Positions 10,518-19,471 of a stretch of 64,000 bases of DNA are shown one piece after another. Both the position numbers and the translations under genes were made by a program. The stretch is taken from positions 682,001 through 746,000 of the forward strand of contig NZ_JAUOPH010000002.1 of assembly GCF_030546935.1 (NCBI RefSeq), in the 5' to 3' direction. Below the pieces are notes generated by a model. It made no database searches and had not been told where the DNA came from. It worked only from the letters and a program-made list of their open reading frames with translations. This DNA comes from Marinobacter sp. 2_MG-2023. GTDB taxonomy: Bacteria; Pseudomonadota; Gammaproteobacteria; Pseudomonadales; Oleiphilaceae. Within the stretch, counting starts at the first letter, position 1, and every line of letters begins with the position of its first letter.

Positions 10518-11804
10518 ATGAACCCAATAGCCCGTCGTGCACTGCATAGTTGTAAGGTCCCCAAAGATCTATCTACCGTTACGCACCGCGATGCCGCCGG
10601 CGAAAGACCGGAATCGGTTGGCGTTGATACCCGCACCGTAGATGCTATCTGGAAAAGCGTCGAATCTCTCTACCGCACCGGTGTCCACCCGGGTATCCAG
10701 TTATCTGTGCGCCACAGGGGCGAGCAGATTCTGCATCGTGCGATTGGCCATGCGAGTGGCAATGGCCCCCAGGATCCTGCTGGTGTGCCCAAAGTACCGA
10801 TGACAACCGATACGCCCATCTGCTACTTCTCGGCGTCCAAGGCGGTTACCGCTTTGTTGATGCATATGCTGGTTGAGCAGGGGTTGGTTAACTTGATGGA
10901 CCCGGTATCCTATTATTGTCCGGAGTTCGCCACGAACGGGAAGCGGACCATCACAGTGCATCAGATCCTGTCACACAGGGGTGGAATTCCTGCTATTCCG
11001 AATGAAACCCCGATTGATGTTCTATGGAATCAGGACGAGATCTGGCGACTGCTCTGTGAGGCCAGAGCAGTTGAGGTAAATGGCGCCAAAGTTGCCTACC
11101 ATGCAATAACCGGTGGCTATGTACTGCAGAGAGTGCTGGAAAAGGTGACCGGCGACTCTATTGAAAACTATCTCGATAAACACCTGCGCCAGCCTATGGA
11201 CATGAAATGGTTTACCTACGGAATTCAGCCGGAGAACCTTCATGAGTTGGCTACCAACTACGCTACCGGCCCTACACCTCGCTTCCCTGTGTCCTGGATC
11301 GTCAACCGTGCGCTTGGCGGTGACATTGCGACCGTGGAGCAGGTAACCAACGACCCTCGCTTTCAGGAAGCCGTGATCCCGGCGGGTAATCTTTGCGGAA
11401 CAGCGGAGGAAATGGGGCGCTTCTTCCAGATGATGCTTAACGGCGGTATTTGGAAAGGCAAGCGCATTTGCAGTGAGATCACTGTTCGGCGCGCAATCCA
11501 GCAATTCGGCTCATTACAGATTGATCGAACCATGATGATCCCCATGCGTTTCAGTGCCGGGATGATGCTGGGCGGCAATCCGGTTGGTTTGTGGGGCCAG
11601 CAAAGCCGCTATGCCTTCGGCCATGTGGGGCTGATTAACAAGCTCTGTTGGGCAGATGCGGCGCGGGATATCTCCGTAAGTCTTCTTAATACCGGGATTC
11701 CCATCGTCGGGCACCACCTACCTGCACTCGGGAAGTTCGTCTATACCATTGCCCGGGAGTTCCCGCTTCGCCCGGAAAGCGAGCGCCCGGTGATCGCTGC
11801 CTGA
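10518..11804 (+). CDS. Serine beta-lactamase-like hydrolase (class C/EstB fold)
   Basis: 428-aa protein of the beta-lactamase/penicillin-binding-protein fold. The nucleophile motif SxxK is seen as SASK in YFSASKAVTALLMHML, and a YHAITGGYVLQRVLE segment lies where the family has its Tyr-containing second motif. No signal peptide is evident, so it is probably a cytoplasmic esterase or peptidase rather than a secreted beta-lactamase. The substrate cannot be told from sequence. It diverges from ybaK with 112 bp between them. Confidence 0.8.
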   Translation: MNPIARRALHSCKVPKDLSTVTHRDAAGERPESVGVDTRTVDAIWKSVESLYRTGVHPGIQLSVRHRGEQILHRAIGHASGNGPQDPAGVPKVPMTTDTPICYFSASKAVTALLMHMLVEQGLVNLMDPVSYYCPEFATNGKRTITVHQILSHRGGIPAIPNETPIDVLWNQDEIWRLLCEARAVEVNGAKVAYHAITGGYVLQRVLEKVTGDSIENYLDKHLRQPMDMKWFTYGIQPENLHELATNYATGPTPRFPVSWIVNRALGGDIATVEQVTNDPRFQEAVIPAGNLCGTAEEMGRFFQMMLNGGIWKGKRICSEITVRRAIQQFGSLQIDRTMMIPMRFSAGMMLGGNPVGLWGQQSRYAFGHVGLINKLCWADAARDISVSLLNTGIPIVGHHLPALGKFVYTIAREFPLRPESERPVIAA

Positions 11805-11816
11805 GGCAGCAACTAT

Positions 11817-12161
11817 TTACAAGGTTCTGAGTTGCGCTTCCAGAATACCGAGTACGGATGACAGAATGTCGCGAAAGTCCGTCAGTGTCTGAGTGCGCTG
11901 AATGACTTCCTCGCGGCTCTCATCTAGCCGCTCCAGTTTGGGCACAACACGGCGAATGCCTTCCGTGATCACCTCATAAGGGTAATGGTGGTCCTGAATG
12001 CTGAGCTTGTTTATCTCGGACACTTCCTGGCTGAAAATACTGATGATGTCGTACAACATGTCCTTATGCTGGATGCTGGCGGCTTCCCAGTAGGCATCGT
12101 CCAGTAACTCAAGCAGGGAGAGGTATTCTCTGAGGGTATCGGCAACGGATGTCTGGCTCAT
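11817..12161 (-). CDS. Hypothetical helical protein
   Basis: 114 aa starting at ATG 12161, preceded by a CGGGA ribosome site; the in-frame TTG six bases upstream is less likely. The protein is acidic, without Cys or membrane segments, and appears almost entirely alpha-helical. I recognise no family. It converges on the serine hydrolase gene with 12 bp between the stops. Confidence 0.6.
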   Translation of the reverse strand: MSQTSVADTLREYLSLLELLDDAYWEAASIQHKDMLYDIISIFSQEVSEINKLSIQDHHYPYEVITEGIRRVVPKLERLDESREEVIQRTQTLTDFRDILSSVLGILEAQLRTL

Positions 12162-12360
12162 AAGCAATCCCGGTGGCTGGAAATGAAGCAGTAAGTGGCA
12201 CTATAGCAGTGGATTCAAAGGGTTTCTCTGCGTCTCGGGTTCTTGCTGCGATTATGTCGTAAAAGTGAAACTCCATTCATTTTTGTTGCGCTTTGTCAGA
12301 CAGTTGTGCAAACTGCATTCTGGTAAAGGAATTGCCGTTACTCAATGGATGAGAGACACA

Positions 12361-12618
12361 ATGGAAAAGCCCGGATTCCCCCAGTACGAATACCCTTCCA
12401 CCGCCAGAAACGTCCGGCTCGATCACCACGACAGTGTCCGAAGCCACGTACATCAGCAAGTCAGTACAGAAGTAGAGCGGCTGGAGCGACGTATAGAGAT
12501 TCTGCGCCTGACTAAAGCCCCTCATGTTGCCGTCATGATTTCGGCCTACGAGCGAATCATCAGTCACAAAAAAGGTTTTTTGCAGAACTGGGGGCTTGAT
12601 GAACGCCGTGTCTATTGA
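12361..12618 (+). CDS. Hypothetical small protein, start uncertain
   Basis: 85 aa if begun at ATG 12361, five bases after GAGAG; the frame stays open upstream to a GTG at 12265 (117 aa), but that N-terminus looks less protein-like. The middle (residues ~25-60) is a charged helix, possibly coiled-coil, with VERLERRIEILRLTK. No family recognised. Its end overlaps the convergent lipoprotein gene by 7 bp. Confidence 0.5.
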   Translation: MEKPGFPQYEYPSTARNVRLDHHDSVRSHVHQQVSTEVERLERRIEILRLTKAPHVAVMISAYERIISHKKGFLQNWGLDERRVY

Positions 12619-13691
12619 CGCACGAATGCACCGGTCGCAATCCAGCTGACAGCTGCATCATTGTCTGGCTGGTTACTGCAATGAGCCGGGTTAGCGGTGG
12701 TTTTTTCCGGCTCCGCATCGGTTGGCGTGTTAATTACAGTGGGTTCCCCATTGGAATAGAATATTCTGAGTATTGAATTCGCGTAGTTCAGCTCGATCCT
12801 CAGGCAGTCGGGGCTTGAGTCGCTCAGGCTGAGGGCGTCATATCGGTTAAGATCCAGTGTTGTTTTATCTGCACTCTTGATAAACAGAGTGTCGACTTTG
12901 TCCTGAACGAAATCCTGCCTTAGCTCGATACTGCCGAAGTTCCTGCTGAGATAATCCGCAGTCGCATACTCCGGGCTGTTGTAGCCGAGAGTCACAAAGT
13001 TGTTGGCATCAAACCGGCTCCCTGCCAGCAGACTGATCAATTCCGGCTGGGCCTCAGCTGCTTCAGGTTCAACGCTCCGGCTCACGTATTGTATGGTTCG
13101 ATAAACTTTTGCATCCAGATCGCTGCCTTCGGGGCCGACTGGAAGGTATCTCCAGTCCAGTGTCGAGAAAACCCATAGCTTGTCGTTGAGCGATTTATCG
13201 CTCAACACAGCGTTCTGATCTGTAAATCTGATGAGCGCCCCGTTTCCCCGGGTGTTGTAGGTGCCGGCCTGTCCGGCGGCAATGCGTTGGCTGATATACG
13301 TCCTGCCTTCCCGGAAGTTGGTGACCTGGTTGGATGCAATGACCTGATTGATCAGATCTAGCGGGTTGCGCACTTTTTCATAGCTATTGCTGTTTTCGGC
13401 ACGGGTTGCCTGAATGAACCTGTCAATGTGGGCGCGAATCTCGTTTGCCGTTTCACGATTGTCAGCACTGTCGTCGGGACCGCTGGGTTGTATGCCCTGG
13501 TAGAAATCCCGGAACCGGGTGTATTCAAGGTTGTCGGGTACTTGCTCGGTATTTTCGAGATCAAATGTTGAAAAGGCGAGGTCCACATTGGTTGCAGGAT
13601 TAAACGCCGATTCACCGGTATCCTCCAGTCCGCAACCGCTCAAGTTCAGTAGTGTAAGTGAGATGGCAGCGAAAAAGCAGGAATGTCTCAT
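12612..13691 (-). CDS. Predicted outer-membrane or periplasmic lipoprotein of unknown function
   Basis: 359 aa from ATG 13691. The N-terminus MRHSCFFAAISLTLLNLSGC is a lipoprotein signal with lipobox LSGC; a much longer in-frame extension to 13895 runs into the divergent kinase gene and is rejected. The mature part is Asp/Asn-rich, mostly beta-like, with no motif I can name. It is divergent from the hybrid kinase gene, sharing a 128-bp promoter region with it. Confidence 0.7.
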   Translation of the reverse strand: MRHSCFFAAISLTLLNLSGCGLEDTGESAFNPATNVDLAFSTFDLENTEQVPDNLEYTRFRDFYQGIQPSGPDDSADNRETANEIRAHIDRFIQATRAENSNSYEKVRNPLDLINQVIASNQVTNFREGRTYISQRIAAGQAGTYNTRGNGALIRFTDQNAVLSDKSLNDKLWVFSTLDWRYLPVGPEGSDLDAKVYRTIQYVSRSVEPEAAEAQPELISLLAGSRFDANNFVTLGYNSPEYATADYLSRNFGSIELRQDFVQDKVDTLFIKSADKTTLDLNRYDALSLSDSSPDCLRIELNYANSILRIFYSNGEPTVINTPTDAEPEKTTANPAHCSNQPDNDAAVSWIATGAFVRQ

Positions 13692-13819
13692 TTCAGAAGG
13701 CCCTGAGGTGCGCAATTGTCCGTAAACGACTAAAGTGAATACCCGCGGGGCTTTCCGCCCCGATCCGACTGCTGACAATAAACCATAAAACAGGCATCTA
13801 CCCTCGCGGAGATCACATT

Positions 13820-16800
13820 TTGCAGCAACGGTGCAAATCGGCTTCAGGCCAAGCGGTGCAATGGCTGCTTGCCGCGATACTCCTGGTAACGGCACTGGCG
13901 CCCGCCGTTGCGAGCGCCAGTGAGCCGTGCCGGAATGGTCAGATTCTTCTGCAAAAAGGCATGGAGAGCGTTCGTGATTTTGGTGGCTGCATCTCGTATC
14001 TGGAGGATGCCGGACAGCTTTACCTTCTACCCGATATTCTTGCTCTGGAGCCCGAGCGATTCACCCGGCATGAAAGCGGTGTGCTGAATTTCGGCTATAC
14101 CGAATCTGCTTACTGGACGCGCTTTGACTTGCGTACGGATACAGGTGAGGCGGGCTCAGACTGGATTCTGGAACTGGCTTTGCCACTGGTAGATGAAGTG
14201 GTGCTGTATCTGGTGCGCGATGGCGAGTTGGTTGATCAGCGCACGGCAGGCTATCAAGACAACTGGGCAGAGCGTGATCTGGCTGTGCCCAACCCCACGT
14301 TCCGCCTGCATCTTGAGCCGGGCAGTGTTACTTCGGTGTACTTGCGCATTATAAATACCAACACGTTCCGCTTGCCCGTCAGTCTCTGGAGCCCGGACAG
14401 CTACATTGAAAAAGTGTCCGTGGATGAGATGGTCCGAGGCGCGCTTCTGGGGAGCCTGCTCGCCATTCTGGCCTATAACCTGTTTGTGGCGATATCTGTT
14501 CGCGAACGAAGCAATATCTATTACGTGCTCTACCTGGTATCGGCAGCGGTGTTTATCGCTACTGAACAGGTACACGGCGTTCAGTTGCTGGATAGCCGTC
14601 CTGCAATCTTTAGCAAGGAGTATCTGCATTTTCAGATCATCACGACCTGGTTCTGGGGCCTTCTGATGGCTCGGGCATTGCTCGAAACCCGCGCCCGGTC
14701 TATGGATCTGGACCGGGTGATAAAGCTGTGCATCTCTTCGGTACTTCTTACCTTTGTATTGTCACTGTTCCTGCCTTATCACGTTGCCATGGAATGGATT
14801 GTCATCGGTTCAATGTTGCTCTGCATTATCCTGATCGTGGTGAGCTATCTGTCCTGGCGCTATTACAACCCGGCTGCACGCTCCTACTTTTTCGCCTGGA
14901 CGCTGGCGCTGATTGGCTTTGGTATATACGCCCTGACGGTTATGGGGTACCTGCCGCTCAACACATTCACTGGTTATGCGCCCCAGATTGGCCTCACTGC
15001 ACAGATTATTCTGTTTTCCTTTGCTCTGGCTGACCGGATCAAGCAGGTCCAGGGCCAGGCATTGAACTGGAGCCGGCGGGCTTTATCCAACCTGCAGCGT
15101 TACCAGTCATTGTTTGATAACGCCATTGAGGGGGTTTTCCAGATGTCCCCCGGGCGACAGTTTGTTACGGCCAACCCGGCTATGGCACGTTTGATGGGGT
15201 TTGATAACAGCCAGGAACTTCTGGAAAACAACCCGGATGTACTTGAGGCGTGCATTGCCGATAGTCAGCTCCGGGAACTGGTGGTTGAGCAGCTGGAGGC
15301 GCGGGGCACGGTAAAAGGGGTGGAGGCTCGATACCTGACGAATGAAGGGAAGGAGCGCTGGGCCATTATTTCTCTCCATACGGCTTACGACGCCGATGGC
15401 GAGCCCACGCACCTGGAAGGAACCTGTGTTGATTCTACGGAAAGTCACCGGCGCCAGCGTATCGAGCGTGAGCGGGAGCAGGAGCGGCTGGAAAAAGAGC
15501 TTGCGCGCAATTCCGCAGAGGCCAAGAGCCAGTTCCTTGCCAATATGAGCCATGAGATACGAACGCCGCTATCGGCGATAATCGGTTACGGCGAAACGCT
15601 CATGGATCCTGACCTTGATGAGCAGGAAAAGCGCAGCAGCGCGGAGACCGTTGTCCGCAGCGGGCGGCATCTTCTCGACCTGGTAAACGATATCCTTGAT
15701 CACTCCAAAATCGATGCCAACAAACTGGACCTGGATGTGGTTTCGGTGAATCTGCCAGATCTGCTGGATGAAATCCGCGCGTTTTTTGCTCCGCGGGCCA
15801 GAGAAAAAGGCCTGACTTTCAACATAGACTGTGAATTCCCGCTACCAGAGCAGATCCAGACGGATCCGACGCGTTTGCGCCAGATTATTATCAATCTGTG
15901 CGGAAATGCTCTCAAATTTACAGAAAAAGGCTCGATCTCCCTTTTGATCCGTTGTGATTGCGAGCAGGAACTGCTGGTTGCTCGGGTTGTGGATACGGGA
16001 ATCGGTATGAAGCCGGAGCAGGTTGGTCGGTTGTTTGACCCCTTTGCCCAAGGCAGTGCCGCTATTTCCCGGCAGTATGGCGGTACAGGGCTTGGCCTGA
16101 GTATTTCGAGGCGGCTGACCGAAATGCTGGGTGGCAGTATCCGGGTCAGCAGCACATACGGCGAAGGCAGTGAGTTTGAATTGTCGATTCGCACCGGTGC
16201 CCTGAATGATGTGCATTTCCTGCAGGACGCGTCGGAGCTCAGCCGGCGTCGGCGCAGTATTCCGGTAGTTGTGGCGCCTCGCCTTTCCGGACGCATACTT
16301 TGTGCGGAAGATAACGATGTAAATCGCCGCCTTGTTTCGCTGCTGGTAGGGCGCACTGGTGCTGAACTTGTGCACGTGGGTAACGGCGCAGAAGCTTTGG
16401 AAGTGGCTGTCAGAGAGCCTTTTGATTTGATTCTGATGGACATTCAGATGCCGGTCATGAACGGCCGTGATGCCACCGCTGCGTTGCGGGAGGCGGGAGT
16501 GAATACGCCAGTAATTGCACTGACAGCCAATGTCATGTCAGAGGATATTGCCGACTACCGGCTTGCCGGCTGCAACGAACACCTGGCAAAGCCCATCGAC
16601 AAGCAGCGTTTCTATCAGGTTCTGGCCCGTTACCTGAAGGTTCAGCCCGGCAGTGTCGGGGAGCCCGACCAGCAATACCACGGATGTGTTTTGGTGGCGG
16701 AGGCCAATGAAGAACGCCGGCACCTGGTAGTGCGGATGCTGAAACCTATGGGGCCGGACGTGATAGCGGTTGCCTCAGGTGCGGAAGCTGTTCGTAAGGC

Positions 16801-17359
16801 GCTTTCCGAGTCTGTGCAACTGGTGCTTCTGGGTCGATATATGCCCGAAATGAATCGTGTGGATGCAACGCAGCTGCTCAGACAGGCGGGTTTTCGATAC
16901 CCGGTCATTGCCGTTGGCGCCGCTGACCAGCAGGAAATCAACGTATTGCGTGAAGCAGGTTGCGACGAGGTGTTGGACGAAGCACTAGATGAACAGCGTT
17001 TGCACACGCTGTTGGAGCGTTTTCTGACGTATGTCCCCCGGAGCGAGGAGACTGTATATGACGATGAGGAAATTGCACGCCTGGCGACCAGGTTCTTGTC
17101 CGGGCTAGGCGGGCGCTGGCAGCGAATGAGCCTGGCACTGGCAAGCGGTGATCAGGCAACACTCGAAACGGAAACGCATCAGATTAAAGGCTCTGCGGGC
17201 GCTATGGGGTATCCGGCAATGACCCGCCAGGCGGGTATTGTGGAGGCACTTGTAAAAGGTACGAGCCCACAATGGGAGCAGGTACGCACTGAGCTTGCGA
17301 TACTGGGTGAGATGATAGAGCGTGAACAAACACAGAATAAAAAAGGAAGGGTTCAATGA
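13820..17359 (+). CDS. Hybrid sensor histidine kinase: 7TMR-DISM, PAS, HisKA, HATPase, two receivers, HPt
   Basis: 1179 aa, starting at TTG 13820 with CGGAGA seven bases upstream and a signal peptide (to about residue 35). Order: periplasmic 7TMR-DISM extracellular domain (~37-185), seven-helix region (~190-395), PAS (~425-540), dimerisation domain with phospho-His578 (SHEIRTPL), ATPase with N box (NLCGNALKF), DTGIGM and GGTGLGLS, receiver 1 with phospho-Asp874 (LILMDIQMP), receiver 2 (~950-1060) and an HPt domain with His1120 (HQIKGSAG). Receiver 2 is degenerate: Gly1005 replaces the phospho-Asp (LVLLGRYMPEM), and the N-terminal acidic pair and the Lys are also missing. It is the first gene of a three-gene signalling operon. 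The signal is unknown. Confidence 0.93.
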   Translation: MQQRCKSASGQAVQWLLAAILLVTALAPAVASASEPCRNGQILLQKGMESVRDFGGCISYLEDAGQLYLLPDILALEPERFTRHESGVLNFGYTESAYWTRFDLRTDTGEAGSDWILELALPLVDEVVLYLVRDGELVDQRTAGYQDNWAERDLAVPNPTFRLHLEPGSVTSVYLRIINTNTFRLPVSLWSPDSYIEKVSVDEMVRGALLGSLLAILAYNLFVAISVRERSNIYYVLYLVSAAVFIATEQVHGVQLLDSRPAIFSKEYLHFQIITTWFWGLLMARALLETRARSMDLDRVIKLCISSVLLTFVLSLFLPYHVAMEWIVIGSMLLCIILIVVSYLSWRYYNPAARSYFFAWTLALIGFGIYALTVMGYLPLNTFTGYAPQIGLTAQIILFSFALADRIKQVQGQALNWSRRALSNLQRYQSLFDNAIEGVFQMSPGRQFVTANPAMARLMGFDNSQELLENNPDVLEACIADSQLRELVVEQLEARGTVKGVEARYLTNEGKERWAIISLHTAYDADGEPTHLEGTCVDSTESHRRQRIEREREQERLEKELARNSAEAKSQFLANMSHEIRTPLSAIIGYGETLMDPDLDEQEKRSSAETVVRSGRHLLDLVNDILDHSKIDANKLDLDVVSVNLPDLLDEIRAFFAPRAREKGLTFNIDCEFPLPEQIQTDPTRLRQIIINLCGNALKFTEKGSISLLIRCDCEQELLVARVVDTGIGMKPEQVGRLFDPFAQGSAAISRQYGGTGLGLSISRRLTEMLGGSIRVSSTYGEGSEFELSIRTGALNDVHFLQDASELSRRRRSIPVVVAPRLSGRILCAEDNDVNRRLVSLLVGRTGAELVHVGNGAEALEVAVREPFDLILMDIQMPVMNGRDATAALREAGVNTPVIALTANVMSEDIADYRLAGCNEHLAKPIDKQRFYQVLARYLKVQPGSVGEPDQQYHGCVLVAEANEERRHLVVRMLKPMGPDVIAVASGAEAVRKALSESVQLVLLGRYMPEMNRVDATQLLRQAGFRYPVIAVGAADQQEINVLREAGCDEVLDEALDEQRLHTLLERFLTYVPRSEETVYDDEEIARLATRFLSGLGGRWQRMSLALASGDQATLETETHQIKGSAGAMGYPAMTRQAGIVEALVKGTSPQWEQVRTELAILGEMIEREQTQNKKGRVQ

Positions 17360-17907
17360 GTGAGCGCCAGTTACACCGTGAAAACCAGTCCATGAGCATG
17401 ATGTACGGCACCTATGCCGATATTCTGTTCGTGCTTTTCCCGTTTCTCGTTATCGGCATGCAGCGCCTTTGGGATGGTCAGCTTTACGAAACCCTGATGA
17501 ATGCGGATCTGAGCATAGCGGCTGCTATTCTTGCCGGTCTTGCAATCGGCAAGTTCGTGCTTGGGCTGGTCACTAACCGGGACCTTGGCCGCTATAAAGA
17601 ACGTATTGTATTCTTTATTGCCCTGACACTATTTGTCGTTCTGGGGCCCGCCATTATCCTGATGCTGAGTATTTCAGGGGGCACTGAAGTGCCTGGCTTC
17701 GTGGCATTTGTGCAGCCGGTGCTGCTGATCATTGCGATTTCGCTCTATTCAACGGCGGTCAGTATCAGCAATATACTGACCCGTGATGGTGAGCAGGAAT
17801 CATACCCCGCCAATACAGAGGGGGTTATGCCGGATATTGTCCGCGCCTCGAGAGTCGGGTCTACACCGCTGGACCTGCCTCGGCATACTGGTTCCGACTC
17901 TTGGTAA
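17356..17907 (+). CDS. Four-helix membrane protein in the signalling operon
   Basis: 183 aa. ATG overlaps the kinase stop by 4 bp (ATGA), with AAGGAAGG upstream, so translation is probably coupled. Four hydrophobic segments lie in the first ~135 residues, followed by a polar cytoplasmic tail. No enzymatic motif or named family is recognised. Its position suggests it acts with the hybrid kinase, perhaps as a sensory or anchoring partner. Confidence 0.75.
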   Translation: MSERQLHRENQSMSMMYGTYADILFVLFPFLVIGMQRLWDGQLYETLMNADLSIAAAILAGLAIGKFVLGLVTNRDLGRYKERIVFFIALTLFVVLGPAIILMLSISGGTEVPGFVAFVQPVLLIIAISLYSTAVSISNILTRDGEQESYPANTEGVMPDIVRASRVGSTPLDLPRHTGSDSW

Positions 17908-17964
17908 TCCCGGTTCTGCAAGGAGCCCGGTGAGCAATACCTCTGGCGAACAAGGAGATAAAGG

Positions 17965-18378
17965 ATGGGCAATTTGACCGTACTGGTTGTCGAAGATGAG
18001 CCGGTGATGCGTGAACGACTGGTTGGGATGCTTTACAAGGCAGGAGCAGCTGACGTAACGGGTTGCGAGAATGCGGCCTCAGCTCGCAAGGCATTTGATG
18101 CTGGCAAATTCCAGATCGTGCTGCTGGATCTCGGTTTACCGGATGGCGACGGGCATGAACTAATGAGGGAGTTCAAGATGGCCCGGGATGGACAGCATGT
18201 TGTGCTGGTTACAGCGGATGATTCTATTGACAGTATTCAGAGGGCCATCAGCGCAGGAGCCAACGGCTATGTGGTCAAACCCTATTCCCAGGAAAAAATT
18301 CACGATGTGGTCAGCAACTATGCGGTGGTGCATGGCGGCGACCCGGCCACAATGCAGGGTCTGAACCGGCACCATTGA
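17965..18378 (+). CDS. Single-domain response regulator (CheY-like)
   Basis: 137 aa, with AAGGAG upstream of ATG 17965. It consists of one receiver domain: acidic pair in VVEDEP, phospho-Asp in VLLDLGLPDGDG, Thr in LVTAD and Lys in VVKPYS. There is no output domain, so it should act by protein contact. The HPt of the upstream hybrid kinase is the obvious phosphodonor. It ends the operon. Confidence 0.9.
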   Translation: MGNLTVLVVEDEPVMRERLVGMLYKAGAADVTGCENAASARKAFDAGKFQIVLLDLGLPDGDGHELMREFKMARDGQHVVLVTADDSIDSIQRAISAGANGYVVKPYSQEKIHDVVSNYAVVHGGDPATMQGLNRHH

Positions 18379-18412
18379 CCGGTTCAGACGCTTCTATTCT
18401 GCCCTGAGCAGA

Positions 18413-18685
18413 CTAGGCCACCTGGCGCGCGATCCAGGAATTGTGGCGAGTAGCCAAAGCGCGAACGTAGCGGGCTTCTGCAGCCCCGAGCGTCGCCAGC
18501 ACGCCGTTGAAGATCCAGCCCCGCTCATAGACTCCAAGCACCCTTTGCTCGTCATCAAGATTAACGCGCTGGTTCAGCTTTTTGCAGATAGCATCCAACA
18601 ACGGCAGCTTTTCCGGACGACGGATGGGCCCTGGCCGTGTGTTTGTGGGCTGGTTGGCTGCACGCGCTGTCGTTTGTCTTCTCAT
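18413..18685 (-). CDS. Hypothetical basic small protein
   Basis: 90 aa from ATG 18685, which follows a strong AAGGAG. The N-terminal 25 residues are Arg/Thr/Pro-rich and disordered; the rest looks helical. No family recognised. A terminator-like hairpin lies 28 bases upstream of the start, on the same strand, so expression may be controlled by read-through. Confidence 0.6.
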   Translation of the reverse strand: MRRQTTARAANQPTNTRPGPIRRPEKLPLLDAICKKLNQRVNLDDEQRVLGVYERGWIFNGVLATLGAAEARYVRALATRHNSWIARQVA

Positions 18686-18712
18686 GGTGATCTCCTTGTC
18701 GTGTTGCGACGG

Positions 18713-18749
18713 CAAAAACAAAACCCCGGAGCCGAGGGCAACCGGGGTT
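18713..18749 (-). terminator. Minus-strand intrinsic terminator or attenuator
   Basis: On the minus strand AACCCCGG and CCGGGGTT form an 8-bp stem with a 12-nt loop, followed by TTTGTTTTTG. It lies between a 29-codon ORF and the gene at 18413-18685. Confidence 0.65.
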
Positions 18750-18805
18750 CTGCGGAGATGCTGACCCGGTCGCTGCAAAGGCTCCCGGGAACTGACCGAA
18801 AGCCG

Positions 18806-18895
18806 CTAGATGCTCTTTACCTGCGCACGCATGCACTGCCCTTCAAGGCAAGCTTCTACGGCGTTCATCATGTGTGTAGGAGTCATTCGGGTCAT
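18806..18895 (-). CDS. Candidate leader peptide or micro-protein (29 aa)
   Basis: An uninterrupted ORF starting MTRMTPTHMMNAVEACLEGQ and ending at TAG 18806, with two Cys residues. No good ribosome site is seen for any of its clustered ATGs. A minus-strand promoter candidate, TTGCAA-N16-TACACT, lies about 20-50 bases upstream. The terminator at 18713-18749 follows the stop by about 57 bases. Support is positional only. Confidence 0.3.
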   Translation of the reverse strand: MTRMTPTHMMNAVEACLEGQCMRAQVKSI

Positions 18896-19049
18896 AGTCG
18901 GTTTTGCTGTTTAATTTGAACGAATAGTGTATCCATTAGCCCAGTGTTTGCAATAGGTCCGGCGCTTCGGCAAACGCGTACAGACGCATGCAGGAAGTAT
19001 GCTCATAATGCATTTGTCACGTGTTTTTACGTTGTGCTATCCAGGTTGC

Positions 19050-19112
19050 CTGTCAGGCAGGTAATTAATGGATCTCTCCTTTATACGCAGCCTTCAGGGC
19101 TGCGTTTTTTTT
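19050..19112 (+). ncRNA. Candidate small RNA in the 18.9-19.2 kb gap
   Basis: The 545-bp gap between the genes at 18685 and 19232 has no convincing plus-strand ORF but ends in a strong terminator. A promoter-like TTGTCA (19014-19019) lies 18 bp from TATCCA with an extended TG. The implied transcript is ~60-65 nt with a GCCTG/CAGGC hairpin (near 19047-19060) and the terminator hairpin. No Rfam family is recognised. Confidence 0.3.
19085..19112 (+). terminator. Rho-independent terminator with no upstream gene
   Basis: ACGCAGCC and GGCTGCGT form an 8-bp stem around a 5-nt loop, followed by eight T residues. The nearest plus-strand gene upstream ends at 18378. Confidence 0.85.
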
Positions 19113-19231
19113 GGGTAGTGGAAAGTCCGTAGCCACTAACTCTTACAGATATCCGGGGTTGTTTGAGGGATACTTTGTACACTAATCAATCACTCAAACT
19201 GATATATACCCAGAGGTTGAAACCTAAGAAA

Positions 19232-19471
19232 ATGTCCGACGAATTCGGATTTGCCCGCAATAAGTTCCGCATCCATTTTGCTGTAGAAATCGTTTTGATC
19301 GCTGCGCTGGCCATATACATGCTGTTGGCGAACGGCCAGATCGTTGGCGATGATCTTGCTTTTACCGTTCTTGGTGCCGGGTTGATGGCGCTTGTCACTT
19401 ACTGGACGCTAAACACCCTAAGGGATGGCCTGGAGATCGTGGCTCTCAGAACACGCGCTCTGAAGCACTGA
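19232..19471 (+). CDS. Small membrane protein of unknown function
   Basis: 79 aa from ATG 19232 (MSDEFGFARNKFRIHF); a GAGG lies about 14 bases upstream, rather far. Two hydrophobic helices (about residues 14-33 and 40-60) separated by a short acidic loop. The frame is open further upstream to 19163. It overlaps the convergent exonuclease gene by 26 bp. No family recognised. Confidence 0.5.
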   Translation: MSDEFGFARNKFRIHFAVEIVLIAALAIYMLLANGQIVGDDLAFTVLGAGLMALVTYWTLNTLRDGLEIVALRTRALKH

